Source of the DNA: UBA2357 sp041678045 | GTDB lineage: Bacteria > Pseudomonadota > Gammaproteobacteria > Burkholderiales > Rhodocyclaceae | Assembly (NCBI GenBank): GCA_041678045.1 | Contig: JBAYOV010000027.1 | Span: 1 to 48,361, forward strand | DNA length: 48,361 nucleotides | Reading direction: 5' to 3' | In this document: one piece after another, positions 1 through 9,215 of the stretch | Layout: each line of letters starts with the position of its first letter | Numbering within the stretch: position 1 is the first letter of the stretch | The notes under the pieces: generated by a model | The model's database searches: none | Told to the model about the DNA's origin: nothing | Seen by the model: the letters and a program-made list of their open reading frames with translations, nothing else | Made by a program: the position numbers and the translations under genes

Positions 1-2
1 AC

Positions 3-3000
3 GGCACGCTTGCCGACTTCAACGCCTTCGACCGTGGGGCCGAGTCGAACTTCAGGTATGGAGAAGCCGAGAACTCCGGGGGCATTTTCTTTGGGACCTC
101 TCCTGAGTCGGTGGAGTATTACCTTGAGGGGCGTCGCGGATTTGAGCGGGGGGCGAACATACTCCCTGCATTTGTGAGCATCCGCAATCCGGCCAGTATC
201 GACGATGCCCCGCGTTCGCTGGCCGAACAAGCCAGGTTGCTGCACGATGCCGAGGCGGCGGGTCACGACGGCGCCCTGATCGGCGATCAGGTCATTGCCT
301 TTGCGCCGGGTCAGGCCAAGTCCGCCACCGGTAACCAAGGCACCTTCGACGGCTCGAACCCCGACATCCGATTCTCCTTCGCCGGCCGTACCGCCCAGAC
401 TGCCGACCAGTACGCACTGGCCGCTGCGCAGCGCCGCGTCGCAATGGGCGAGAACGCGGAAACGGTTCGCCAGGACACCGGTTGGCACCGGGGCGACGAT
501 GGGAGGTGGCGATTCGAGATCAGTGACGACCAGGCCCGGGTGGCGGTCGGGGGGGCGAACGCGGCCGAGATTTACGACGCTGCGCTGCTCGATGGCGAAG
601 TGGTGCGCGTGGCCGATGTGCTGGACCACCCGCAACTGTTTGCGGCCTATCCGCACCTGGCGGATGTGCGGGTCGAACTATTGCCGGCAGCAATCCGGGC
701 GCAGGCGCGCTATCAGCATTCGGAGCACACCGGGGCTGGCCTGCTGCAGATCAATCCGCGCGTGAAGCGTGAGGCGATGGTCAAGACCTTGTTGCACGAG
801 TTGCAGCACGGCATCCAGTTCCGCGAAGGGTTTGCACAGGGGGGCAGCCCGGAGGCGTTTGCCAGCGACAGCCAGGAGCAGGGCGCGGACACGTACCGCA
901 GGCTGGCGGGGGAGGTGGAAGCCCGCAACGTTGAGGCGCGCAGGCAGATGACGCCCGAGCAGCGCAGGGCGATTGCGCCGGGCTACACGTCGGACACGAT
1001 GCCGGGCGATGTGCTGGTGACGTTCAACGGCAAGCGGATCGTGACGCCCCCGCACAACGCGACCAGCCGGATGCCGATGACGGAATCCGGTTTGCTGCGA
1101 GCTGTGCGCCGGCAGTTCCCGGGTCTGGCTGGCAACGTTGAGGTGATGCTTGCGCGTGGCCGCCAAGGCGAGAAAGGCGGGCTGGTGGTGCTCGACAGTG
1201 CCGATCCGCTGCAGATTGCACGGGTGTTTGCGGAGAAGACCGGGCGAACGCTCGATGAAGCGGTTGAAATGTTCAGCAAAGAGGATGGATCGATCAACGG
1301 CTTCTACGATCCGAAGTCCGGCCTGACGTTCATGGTCGGGCCGAACACTGACCCGGTGACGGCGCCGGCCGTGCTGTTGCATGAGGCTGTCCATGGCCAG
1401 CATCGCGCGAAAATCGATGCCCGGGCGATGGACATGCTGCGGAACCGGGAGCAGGAGCAGGACGCAGACCTGCGCGCCTTTCTTGATCGCGTGGCGCAGC
1501 GCATGGTTGAGGCCGGAGCGGCTACCGACAGCAAGGAGGCAGCCCCCTACATCGTGGAGCAGGCGGTGATCGAGGGGCGCAGTGCGGGCTACAAGATGGC
1601 CGACAGCAAGTTCTTCGCGTGGGCTGACAGGACATTCGGCAAGAAGATCGGCGACTTCCTGCGCAGCGTGGCGGCCAGCCTCAGAACGTGGATGATCCGG
1701 CATGGCCGGGTCAAGGCGCTGACCGTCGATGATCTGGTGGGATATGCGATGGTCGGGGTGGAGCGGGCGGCGCGAGGCGCTGTTGATGGGAAATCCAAGT
1801 CGGTATCTGCCAGCGAAGGGCGTGGCAAGAAGAGTGTGTTTACGCCGGACGCCTACGATGCGCAGCAGTTTGCCAGCGCGGTTGATCGTATTGCCGCAGC
1901 GGAAAACGCACCGCGTACAGACCTGACGGTGGGCGATACGCCGGCCGTGCTGCGTGCGCTTGGCGCCAAAGCGCTACCGATACAGATGCCGTCGAGCATG
2001 ATCCACAAAGCAAACCGCCCCGCGATCCGTGGTCACGACGTGCCGGTTGCGGCACTGCGCAATCTGCCGGCGCTGATTGCTGATCCGGTGATGGTTTTCG
2101 ACTCGCGCACGGAACATGGCGCCATGGTCGCGCTCGTCGATGCGCGTGACGATAGCGGGCGGCCGGTTGTGGTGGCGGTGCACATGGATGCGAAGGGCGG
2201 TGGGTTCCACAACATCAACAAGATCGCCAGCATTTACGGCAAGGACGACATCGCGGACATTGAGCGATGGATGGCTGGCAGCTTGCGCTACTACCAAAAA
2301 GAGAAAGCCCCGAGATGGCTTCGTGCGGTCGGGCTCCAATTGCCCGAGGCGAACACCATCAAGAGGCTTAACAGCAGAGTAATCACCGATGCCGACATTG
2401 TCAATCGGCCGGACGTGAGCTTCAGCCGTTCTGGCCTTCGCGCGGCATTCAAGCGCCGCATGCCGGGGCTTTCCGAAGCGCTCGATGCCATGCTCGAACG
2501 TGGCGAAAAGGGGCAGAAAGGCGGGCTGGTGCTGATCGACAGTACAGACCCCGTTGAGATTGCGCGGGCGTTTGCGGAGAAGACAGGGCGCAGTCTTGCG
2601 GATGCGGAGGCGGGTATCAGGGAAAGCCTTCGGATTGTGCGTGACGGGGTTCGCCGTGTTGGCGACTTCATCGTGCCTGAGACGCCGGAATTTGCCGGAA
2701 ATACGTCTGGCGATCTGGCGTACCTGAACGACAAGCCGATTCGACTGACCGTTGGCATCCACCGTGGGTCCCATCGTGGCTTTGGGATCGTCAAACTGGC
2801 TGGCGAGTCCGACATCTCGAAACGACGCGAACCCCCGTCATATACAAATGACCGAGGGGAAAACTTCGCGCGCCACGTCGTCGCGGTAGCGAACAGCGCG
2901 AACGAGGTGTACGAGGAAACCGGCAAGACCATTATATGGGCGCCACGGATGCGCGAAGCACTCGTTCTTGAGGATATGGGCGACCACTGGTCTATCGTGT

Positions 3001-3740
3001 CACTTCGCCCCGCGCCAAAGTCGGTATGGGGGCGTCCTGTTCAGACTGGGCGCGGTGGATTCCAGTCACTCAGCCAGCGGTCGGCCAGTGCCCCCTTGCT
3101 GTCGCCGGGTGCTGAATCCGCACCGCTTCCCGGCCGCCAATCCCTTGGGGTTCAAACAGAACGCTTTGATCTTACTGACCCAATGCCGGGAAGGCAAGCG
3201 CAACAGGCCAGGCAGGATGTCAAAGTCACGGTCAAGAAGCGTCGAAAGATCGACGTTCAGCATTCCCGCAACGGCGCCATCCAAGGCTTCTACGACACGC
3301 AATCCGGCCTGCAATTTCTGATCGCGCCGAACGTGTCCGCGCAGACGGCGCCGGGCGTGATCCTGCACGAAGCGGTGCATGGCCGGCAGGATGCGCAGCT
3401 CGACGCGAAAGCAATGCGCTTGATCCAGGGGCGTGCGAAAGAGCAGAACCGCACGCTGCGCAGCTTCTTCAACCGTGTGGCCGCACGAATGGAGCAGGCC
3501 GGAGAGTCAGACAACGCCACCGAGGCCATGCTGCCCGACGAAGGCAAGCTCGCCGACCTGATGCACGACGCGACGCTGGCGCAGATCGACGCCGACTCCG
3601 ACGTGAAGTATGTGGAGGGCGACGACCGCGATCAGCCAAAACCACGCGATGGTGTGTATCGAGGACTTGCAGGTTCGGAACATGTCCAGGTCGGCGGCAG
3701 GCACAACCGGGCAGGAATGTTCGGGCCAAGTCCGGCCTGA
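3..3740 (+). CDS. Phage/ICE-type large polyvalent protein, 5'-partial and 3'-disrupted
   Basis: The reading frame is open from base 3, so the true start lies outside the window (the first in-window GTG is at 111). The visible part exceeds 1,200 residues and looks like a chain of modules carried by MuF-like or polyvalent proteins of phages and integrative elements. In order there is: an ART-like N-terminal stretch; a segment with HELQH (about base 796) resembling LPD-type metallopeptidase-like domains; a module with HEAVH (about 1380); a stretch at about 1930-2420 resembling the MuF C-terminal domain; a second copy of the 'GLVxxDSxDPxxIARxFAEKTGR' module (about 2500-2610); a PBECR-like nuclease candidate (about 2620-3050); and a second HEAVH module (about 3290-3500). 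From about 3618 the frame runs into transposase DNA, so the last 40 or so residues are foreign. Domain names are from memory of the families; exact boundaries are uncertain. It was probably injected or conjugated with the element's DNA. Confidence 0.75.
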   Translation, partial: GTLADFNAFDRGAESNFRYGEAENSGGIFFGTSPESVEYYLEGRRGFERGANILPAFVSIRNPASIDDAPRSLAEQARLLHDAEAAGHDGALIGDQVIAFAPGQAKSATGNQGTFDGSNPDIRFSFAGRTAQTADQYALAAAQRRVAMGENAETVRQDTGWHRGDDGRWRFEISDDQARVAVGGANAAEIYDAALLDGEVVRVADVLDHPQLFAAYPHLADVRVELLPAAIRAQARYQHSEHTGAGLLQINPRVKREAMVKTLLHELQHGIQFREGFAQGGSPEAFASDSQEQGADTYRRLAGEVEARNVEARRQMTPEQRRAIAPGYTSDTMPGDVLVTFNGKRIVTPPHNATSRMPMTESGLLRAVRRQFPGLAGNVEVMLARGRQGEKGGLVVLDSADPLQIARVFAEKTGRTLDEAVEMFSKEDGSINGFYDPKSGLTFMVGPNTDPVTAPAVLLHEAVHGQHRAKIDARAMDMLRNREQEQDADLRAFLDRVAQRMVEAGAATDSKEAAPYIVEQAVIEGRSAGYKMADSKFFAWADRTFGKKIGDFLRSVAASLRTWMIRHGRVKALTVDDLVGYAMVGVERAARGAVDGKSKSVSASEGRGKKSVFTPDAYDAQQFASAVDRIAAAENAPRTDLTVGDTPAVLRALGAKALPIQMPSSMIHKANRPAIRGHDVPVAALRNLPALIADPVMVFDSRTEHGAMVALVDARDDSGRPVVVAVHMDAKGGGFHNINKIASIYGKDDIADIERWMAGSLRYYQKEKAPRWLRAVGLQLPEANTIKRLNSRVITDADIVNRPDVSFSRSGLRAAFKRRMPGLSEALDAMLERGEKGQKGGLVLIDSTDPVEIARAFAEKTGRSLADAEAGIRESLRIVRDGVRRVGDFIVPETPEFAGNTSGDLAYLNDKPIRLTVGIHRGSHRGFGIVKLAGESDISKRREPPSYTNDRGENFARHVVAVANSANEVYEETGKTIIWAPRMREALVLEDMGDHWSIVSLRPAPKSVWGRPVQTGRGGFQSLSQRSASAPLLSPGAESAPLPGRQSLGVQTERFDLTDPMPGRQAQQARQDVKVTVKKRRKIDVQHSRNGAIQGFYDTQSGLQFLIAPNVSAQTAPGVILHEAVHGRQDAQLDAKAMRLIQGRAKEQNRTLRSFFNRVAARMEQAGESDNATEAMLPDEGKLADLMHDATLAQIDADSDVKYVEGDDRDQPKPRDGVYRGLAGSEHVQVGGRHNRAGMFGPSPA

Positions 3741-4096
3741 ACAAAGCCATCCTCGATCAGGGTTGGTTCGAGTTCCGCCGCCAGCTGGAGTACAAGCTGG
3801 CATGGAGCGGCGGCATCCTCGTTGCCGTGCCGCCGCAGAACACCAGCCGCGCCTGTCCCTGCTGCGGTCATGTGTCCGCCGACCACCGGCGTACACAGGC
3901 CCGGTTCCGGTGTGTTGCGTGTGGATTTGAGGAAAACGCCGATGTAGCCGGCGCGATCAACATTCTCAGGGCGGGACACGCCCGTTGCGCCAGTGAAGTG
4001 AGCGAAGCAGTAGGGTCGCCAGCAGCAGGAACCCACCGAAGCGACTCATCCCGGCTCGATGCCGGGGTGAGCGCCGCAGGAATCTCCTGCCTTTAG
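3618..4096 (+). pseudogene. tnpB: tnpB (IS605 OrfB / RNA-guided nuclease) remnant, frameshifted
   Basis: Two frames together give the C-terminal third of a TnpB protein. Frame 1 encodes ATTAISQNHAMVCIEDLQV and then MSRSAAGT (about 3618-3705), the usual region around the catalytic Glu (IEDL). Frame 2 continues from about 3707 with NVRAKSGLNKAILDQGW, then the zinc-ribbon cysteines CPCC and CVAC, and the final RuvC Asp region NADVAGAINIL. A small deletion at about 3700-3708 causes the shift. The N-terminal two thirds, including the first RuvC Asp, are missing, so it cannot be an active nuclease. The terminal 'GSPAAGTHRSDSSRLDAGVS' tail is typical of these elements, where the 3' end also encodes the guide-RNA scaffold. 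Confidence 0.8.
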
Positions 4097-4112
4097 GCCG
4101 GGGAGGATGTGA
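3618..4112 (+). mobile_element. Degraded IS200/IS605-family element (right portion only)
   Basis: Homology to TnpB begins abruptly at about 3618 inside the polyvalent-protein gene. It ends at an imperfect hairpin, CTCC-tgcctttaggccg-GGGAG (about 4084-4105), followed by GATGTGAA, which resembles a right end of this family. No tnpA and no left end are visible. The element therefore survives as a 3' fragment of about 0.5 kb. It truncates the gene upstream and ends about 5 bases from the stop codon of the convergent helicase gene. Confidence 0.6.
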
Positions 4113-4116
4113 ATTT

Positions 4117-7068
4117 TCAGGGTTTCGATTTGCCGGCTGCCTTGGCGCGTGCGCGCTGTTCCATTGCTTTGCGTCTTACGAGCTGCAGTGCCTCTATTTC
4201 ACGTTCGAAATCCCGTTCCATCATGATCTCCCGTTCCATCATGATGGGCATCGAACACGGCGCCAGCTTGGCTGCTGCGCAGTTCGCCTCGACGATGTTC
4301 CGGAGCTCGGGACGTGCGAATTCGGCCACCAGCGGCAGGTTCAATGCCTGAAATACCGGCACCCAGGTTTCCACCTCGCTGCCTTCGGCCCGCGTCCTGC
4401 GACGCACCGAAAGCTGCGGGTTGAACTGGTACCAGCCTTGCGTCACGCGTTGGAACAGTTGCCGGTTGTAGGCGTAGTCGCGTTTCACTTCGTTGCGTGA
4501 CAGCACACTCGAAAGGTGTTGCCGCTTGTTGCGTTCTGCGCGCAGCACGCTGCGGGGCAGGTGTTCCCAGGCCTCCAGAATGATCTGTGTTTCGAATGCA
4601 GCCAGGGCGCGGAAATATACCCGGGTGAAGCGGCTGCGGAAGAGCACCCACAGCGTCTGTACCAGAAAATATTCGCTGTGATGGCGGTCGATCCGAACCA
4701 GTCGCTCCCCCGTATTGAAATCGATGTGTGTCGGCGCCACCCGCTCGAACACTGCGGTGAGTGCGTTGCGTGCATGCGCCGGGTCGCGGAAGGACTCGCG
4801 CAGGGCCCAGTGCAATGCATTCCAGCCGTATTGGTCGGTCGCTTCGAGATCGGCTCCGCGTTCGAGCAGTTCGTCGATCAGAGGAATGTTTCCCGCAGCG
4901 GCTGCGGCCATGAGAGGCGTCTGGTTCAGGGGTAGGCGGTGGTCCACGCCGTGCAGGTCGCACTGGCGCAATACTTCCTTGAAGTTGCGGTTGAAATACG
5001 GCATCCAACTCTTGCGGCCATGGGTCATGAGTTGGCGTTCGAAGGCGCGTGCTGCGCTGAAGCCTCCTTCCCCTGCGAGCATGCGTGCGAGTTCGGGCTC
5101 GTCGTAGCACGTTGCGTAGTCGTAAAGTTGTTGACGGTGCTTGGTGCCCGGCACGCGATCCTTGAAAGTCTTCACCAGCAGTTCGCGCAGTCGCTCCTCG
5201 TCCGTTACCGGCCAGGGCACCGGGGTTTGGCGCAGAATGTCCCGGCGAATCGCATCGGCTTGTTCCTGCTTGCCCTGCAATTCGAGTTTGCGCGCTTCCT
5301 TCTGCCAATCCTCCAGGGACGACTTTGCCGCTTCCGGCTTCACCGTCTCTCCCTGCGCCAGACCCAGCAGCCCGAACAGGGGATGACCGGTGTCCGATTC
5401 GACCAAGTACAGGTTGCGGATCGCGCGTGTCAGCGCGACGTACAGCGCGTTGACGAAAAACTTATACACCTCCAGCGACTTGTCTTCCTTGTCGCGTGCC
5501 CGTCGGTATTCAAGGTTGTCGACAGTGAGGTCTTCGGCCACGACGCCCTCGACGATATCGGTGAACTCCTTTCGGTGGTCGGAGATGAAGCGGTACAGCA
5601 CGATGTTGTCGTACTCCAGCCCCTTCGCTTCGTGGATCGAGAACAGCAGTGGGGTGGAGAATCGCTTTCTGGCTTCAGCCTTGTCCTCGTCGCGCATCAC
5701 CAGTACCGCAAAGCGGGTGGACTGGCGCACGGTTTTGTCGAGCTCGCGTAGCGTAGTCTCCTTGTCTGCCATCAGCACGACCTGGCCAGGTTCGCTGCTG
5801 GTGGCATCGACGAGGAAGTTGCTTTCCCGGTCGATCGAGCCGAAGCGACGATGCTTGATCTTGAGCAGGGTATTGGCAACCCGGGTGGTTTCCCGACCGT
5901 TGCGGAAGTTTGCCGTCAATACGGCCAGTTCCTGTCGCTTCGCTAGTTCCGGGTCGCGCCAGAACAGGCTTTTCACCTGACTCCAGGAAAAGAAGTTCGG
6001 GTGCACGATCTGGTTCGAATCTCCGCACAGTAGAAAGTGACCGGGTTTCTTCAGTGTTGCAAGGACTAGATCGAGTTGTGCCGGTGTGAGATCCTGCACT
6101 TCGTCGACCACCACGAAGTCGTAGCGTGGTGCCGCTTGCGGGCGGGAGTCCTGTGTCACCAGGCCAAGATCGAACAGGCCGGCTTCGATCAACCACGTTC
6201 GATATTTTTCGAACAGGTCATACAGCCGCTCCCGGCTGTCTGCCGGAAAAATCGACTGGCGTACCCCCAGTGCCAGGTATTCGGTGCGGCTCAGCACGCC
6301 GCCCGCACGCGCGACGATGACGCCACGGATTTCCTCGAATGCCTGATGTGCCTCGATGTCGCGAAAGCTCTGCCGCATCCTCGTAAACCACGCAGCAAAG
6401 TCACGCCAACGCGCCTCACGGCCAGCCGGCATGCGGATCGATTCGATGAACTCACGAAAGGACAGGAAACTGGTGTCTTGACCGGTGTGCTCGAAGCCAT
6501 GGGCGTAATACAGGTCGCGGGCGCTTTGCGCCAGATAGGTCGAATGCGTGACATACAGCACCTCGCCCTCGGCGTGCTTGAGCTTTTCCAGGGTCAGCGC
6601 GGTCTTGCCGCTGCCGGCACTGCCTACCAGGATCAAGGGCGCTGGCCGACGGTAGATCGCGTGCTGGGCATCGTTAAAAGACAATGGCTTGTCGAGCAGG
6701 TGGATCGTGGTGTGTTCCGGGTGCAGGTAGCGCAGCGGCTGAGCCTCACATACCGCTGCGTCGGCCTCGACGTCGATGATCCGCTCTTCGTCGATCTGCA
6801 CGCCACGCAAAAAGCGTGACTTGTCGTATGCGTGATGGGCGATGATCTCAAGCATCAGTATGCAGGTCTCGTCGCCGTACCGCACCAGGGTAAACAGCAG
6901 GCGGTCGGCCTCGTTGAGGCGGGCACGGTAATAGTTTGCACCGCTGATGCCGGCCAGCTTTTTCACCTGTGCCGCCCGAAAGTCTCCCCGTGCCAGCGTT
7001 TCGCGAATCTTGTTGTAGGCCGCTTGCACCCGAGAAGTATTGAGTCCGGAGTATTCAAGTATTTTCAT
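4117..7068 (-). CDS. RelE-like domain / SF1 UvrD-like helicase / ankyrin repeat fusion (983 aa)
   Basis: Residues about 28-90 resemble a RelE/ParE-fold toxin core (KKL-G----YYRARL, RLLFTLV, ILMLEII-H--YDKSRFL). Residues about 130-560 carry SF1 helicase motifs: Walker A GSAGSGKT (149-156), Walker B VVVDEVQDL (319-327), motif III LLCGDSNQ (346-353), motif IV LTANFRNG (384-391), motif V SIHEAKGLEYDNI (477-489) and motif VI ALYVALTRAIRN (541-552). About 712-775 is an ankyrin-like stretch (TPLMAAAAAGNIPLIDELL, then ALHWAL). The C-terminal 200 residues are unrecognised and end in a basic/coiled stretch. The start ATG has only a weak ribosome-binding site and lies 17 bases after the stop of the upstream chemoreceptor on the same strand. 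The gene is visibly less GC-rich than its right-hand neighbours and lies against mobile-element debris, which suggests acquisition. The helicase assignment is firm. The RelE-like and ankyrin assignments are by motif resemblance, and the defence role is inference. Confidence 0.85.
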   Translation of the reverse strand: MKILEYSGLNTSRVQAAYNKIRETLARGDFRAAQVKKLAGISGANYYRARLNEADRLLFTLVRYGDETCILMLEIIAHHAYDKSRFLRGVQIDEERIIDVEADAAVCEAQPLRYLHPEHTTIHLLDKPLSFNDAQHAIYRRPAPLILVGSAGSGKTALTLEKLKHAEGEVLYVTHSTYLAQSARDLYYAHGFEHTGQDTSFLSFREFIESIRMPAGREARWRDFAAWFTRMRQSFRDIEAHQAFEEIRGVIVARAGGVLSRTEYLALGVRQSIFPADSRERLYDLFEKYRTWLIEAGLFDLGLVTQDSRPQAAPRYDFVVVDEVQDLTPAQLDLVLATLKKPGHFLLCGDSNQIVHPNFFSWSQVKSLFWRDPELAKRQELAVLTANFRNGRETTRVANTLLKIKHRRFGSIDRESNFLVDATSSEPGQVVLMADKETTLRELDKTVRQSTRFAVLVMRDEDKAEARKRFSTPLLFSIHEAKGLEYDNIVLYRFISDHRKEFTDIVEGVVAEDLTVDNLEYRRARDKEDKSLEVYKFFVNALYVALTRAIRNLYLVESDTGHPLFGLLGLAQGETVKPEAAKSSLEDWQKEARKLELQGKQEQADAIRRDILRQTPVPWPVTDEERLRELLVKTFKDRVPGTKHRQQLYDYATCYDEPELARMLAGEGGFSAARAFERQLMTHGRKSWMPYFNRNFKEVLRQCDLHGVDHRLPLNQTPLMAAAAAGNIPLIDELLERGADLEATDQYGWNALHWALRESFRDPAHARNALTAVFERVAPTHIDFNTGERLVRIDRHHSEYFLVQTLWVLFRSRFTRVYFRALAAFETQIILEAWEHLPRSVLRAERNKRQHLSSVLSRNEVKRDYAYNRQLFQRVTQGWYQFNPQLSVRRRTRAEGSEVETWVPVFQALNLPLVAEFARPELRNIVEANCAAAKLAPCSMPIMMEREIMMERDFEREIEALQLVRRKAMEQRARAKAAGKSKP
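4211..4246. repeat. 18-bp tandem duplication inside the helicase gene
   Basis: Two adjacent 18-bp copies (4211-4228 and 4229-4246) differ only in the last base. Read on the minus strand they give the duplicated hexapeptide MMEREI/MMERDF near the C-terminus of the helicase fusion. This is likely slippage, and it preserves the frame. Confidence 0.8.
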
Positions 7069-7085
7069 GGCAGTTTGCGCCTAGC

Positions 7086-9167
7086 TTACAGTTTGAACCT
7101 GGCCACCGCACAGTCCAGCGCGGTCGACACCGAGGACAGGGTGTGAGCCGAGTCGGCGATGCTGGCAACCGAAGCGGCGCTGTGGTCGGCGATCTGGGCG
7201 ATGTGTTCGATGTTGCGCGAGATTTCGGTGGTGGCCGAGGACTGCTCTCCGGTGGCCAGTTCGATATCGCTCACCAGTTGCAGGCAGCGTTCGGCGGCGG
7301 CGTGGATGGCGGTGAGGGCTTGGTGGGCAGAGCCGGCCAGCGACACGCCGGTGCGTACCTGTTCTTCGCTTTGCCGCACGCTTTCGGTGGCTTCGCGGGT
7401 TTCGGCGCGCAGCTCTTCGATGATGCGGGCAATGTCCCGAGTGGCCTCGCGGGTGCGTTCGGCCAGCTTGCGCACTTCGTCGGCCACCACGGCAAAGCCC
7501 CGGCCCTGTTCGCCGGCGCGGGCGGCTTCGATGGCGGCGTTGAGGGCGAGCAGGTTGGTCTGTTCCGCGATCTCGCTGATCACGGTGGCGATGCGGCCGA
7601 TGTCTTCGGATGAGCGCACCAGCTGATCCATGACTGCAGTGGTGTCTTCTGCCGTTTTCGCCAGCACCTGGATGCCGGAGGACACCTGACGCACGGTGTT
7701 CAGCCCGTCGGTGGCCAGGGTGGAGGATTCGCGCGCAGCCTGGGCGGCCGTCTTCGAGTGTTCGGCCACTTCGCCCACGGCCACGGTGACTTCTTCCACG
7801 GCAGCGGCCGTGGAGGTGACGGACGCACTGGATTCGGCGGTGTCGGCGGCGACCTGCTGGCTGGTGGCCGACAGGCTGACCGACTGCGAACAGACCTGGG
7901 TGGCGGCGCTGCGGATCTGGATGAGGATGGTCTGGATGTTGGCCATCATCGAGTTGAAGGCATCGGCCAGCTGGCCCAGTTCATCGAAACGCGAAACCCG
8001 GACCATACGGCGTACATCGCCGTCGCGCTGGGTGTGTTCGACAACCTGCTCGATGCTGCGGATGTCGCGCACCACCGAGCGCACGAAGAAATGCAGCAAC
8101 AGCATCAGCGCCAGCACCACCGCCATTGAGGCGCCGAACACCACCACGCTCAGCGCATAACGCTGTGCACCTGCCTGCGCTTCGGCTTCGCCCACGCGCA
8201 GTTGTAGTGCAATGAGCTGGTCGAGCAGGGCATCGCGCTTCCGGTAGTCGGGCACGCGCTCGTCGCTCGACAGCCGGCTGGCATTCCACACGTCGCCCGA
8301 GCGCAGGCTGGCAACCCCCTGCGCGAACACGGTGTCGAGCCGCTTCAGTACAGTGCCCAACTCCCCGGCAAGACGCTTTTCCTCCTCGAGCAGGTAGGTC
8401 TGCAGGAATGCCTGCCAGGCGGCCTGCTGATGCTGCAGGGTCTGTTCGATGCCGTCTGCAAGGGGGTAGGCGCGGGCGTCGTCATTGGCCGCTTCGCTCA
8501 GGCTCAGGCGTATCCGGTTGCCGGCATCGCGGATCGTGGCAAGCTGGCCGATCACCACCAGACGGTCGTGATACACGGTGTCGAGGGCGTCGCGCGACGC
8601 CTTCAGCCCGTTGAAGCCGGCCATGCCGACGGCCAGCACGGCGAGCAGAATGGCAAGCATCGGCAGGCCAAAGCGCGGGCCGAGCGGCAGGGTTTCCAGC
8701 CGTCCGCGCAGGCCGCGATGCTGCATCCGCCCGTTTTGCAGTTGCACGCTGCGCGCCCGACCTGCCCGCATCCGGGCGTAGAGCTGTTCGTGCTTGTGGA
8801 TGTCCCGAGGGTCGGCACGACGCCGCACCGATTCGTAACCGACCACCTTGCCCTCTGCCCGTACCGGCGAGGCAAAGGCATGCACCCAGTAGAAACCGCC
8901 GTCCTTGCGACGGTTCTTGACCAGCCCCTGCCATGGGTCGCCCCGCTTCAGATACACCCACAGGTCGCGGAAGGCTTCCTCGGGCATGTCCGGATGGCGC
9001 ACGAGATTGTGTGGCTGGCCGATGAGTTCTTCACGGCTGAAGCCGGACAGGCTTACGAAGAGATCATTGACCTCGACGATATTGCCCTGAAGGTCGGTGC
9101 GGCTGTAGATGAACTGCCCTTCGGGCACAGCCGTCTCGACAGTGGTGACGGGGAGATTGGTGCGCAT
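7086..9167 (-). CDS. Aer-like PAS-domain methyl-accepting chemotaxis protein (693 aa)
   Basis: An N-terminal cytoplasmic PAS domain (about 15-115) contains the signature of Aer-type redox/oxygen sensors (FSREELIG, HNLVRHPDMP, AFRDLW, PWQGLVKNR-KDGGFYWV). Hydrophobic segments at about 167-187 and 338-361 flank a periplasmic helical domain of about 150 residues. A HAMP region (about 360-420) leads to the MCP signalling domain, whose tip IAEQTNLLALNAAIEAARAG is intact, followed by RGFAVVADEVRKLAERT. It should signal through CheW/CheA. Unlike E. coli Aer, which has no true periplasmic domain, this receptor has a second extracytoplasmic input. Expression is explained by a near-consensus sigma-28 promoter about 50 bases upstream. 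The ligand is unknown; an FAD cofactor is inferred from the PAS type. Confidence 0.93.
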   Translation of the reverse strand: MRTNLPVTTVETAVPEGQFIYSRTDLQGNIVEVNDLFVSLSGFSREELIGQPHNLVRHPDMPEEAFRDLWVYLKRGDPWQGLVKNRRKDGGFYWVHAFASPVRAEGKVVGYESVRRRADPRDIHKHEQLYARMRAGRARSVQLQNGRMQHRGLRGRLETLPLGPRFGLPMLAILLAVLAVGMAGFNGLKASRDALDTVYHDRLVVIGQLATIRDAGNRIRLSLSEAANDDARAYPLADGIEQTLQHQQAAWQAFLQTYLLEEEKRLAGELGTVLKRLDTVFAQGVASLRSGDVWNASRLSSDERVPDYRKRDALLDQLIALQLRVGEAEAQAGAQRYALSVVVFGASMAVVLALMLLLHFFVRSVVRDIRSIEQVVEHTQRDGDVRRMVRVSRFDELGQLADAFNSMMANIQTILIQIRSAATQVCSQSVSLSATSQQVAADTAESSASVTSTAAAVEEVTVAVGEVAEHSKTAAQAARESSTLATDGLNTVRQVSSGIQVLAKTAEDTTAVMDQLVRSSEDIGRIATVISEIAEQTNLLALNAAIEAARAGEQGRGFAVVADEVRKLAERTREATRDIARIIEELRAETREATESVRQSEEQVRTGVSLAGSAHQALTAIHAAAERCLQLVSDIELATGEQSSATTEISRNIEHIAQIADHSAASVASIADSAHTLSSVSTALDCAVARFKL

Positions 9168-9215
9168 TCGACGGATTTCCGTGTTGAGTGGTCCGGCAGC
9201 AGACGGTTACACATT

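Noticed and set aside
3618..4096. Functional tnpB RNA-guided nuclease
   Set aside because: The N-terminal two thirds are missing and the rest is frameshifted.
4939..5751. Long plus-strand frames inside the helicase gene
   Set aside because: They are antisense shadows. The minus-strand product carries all helicase motifs in order.
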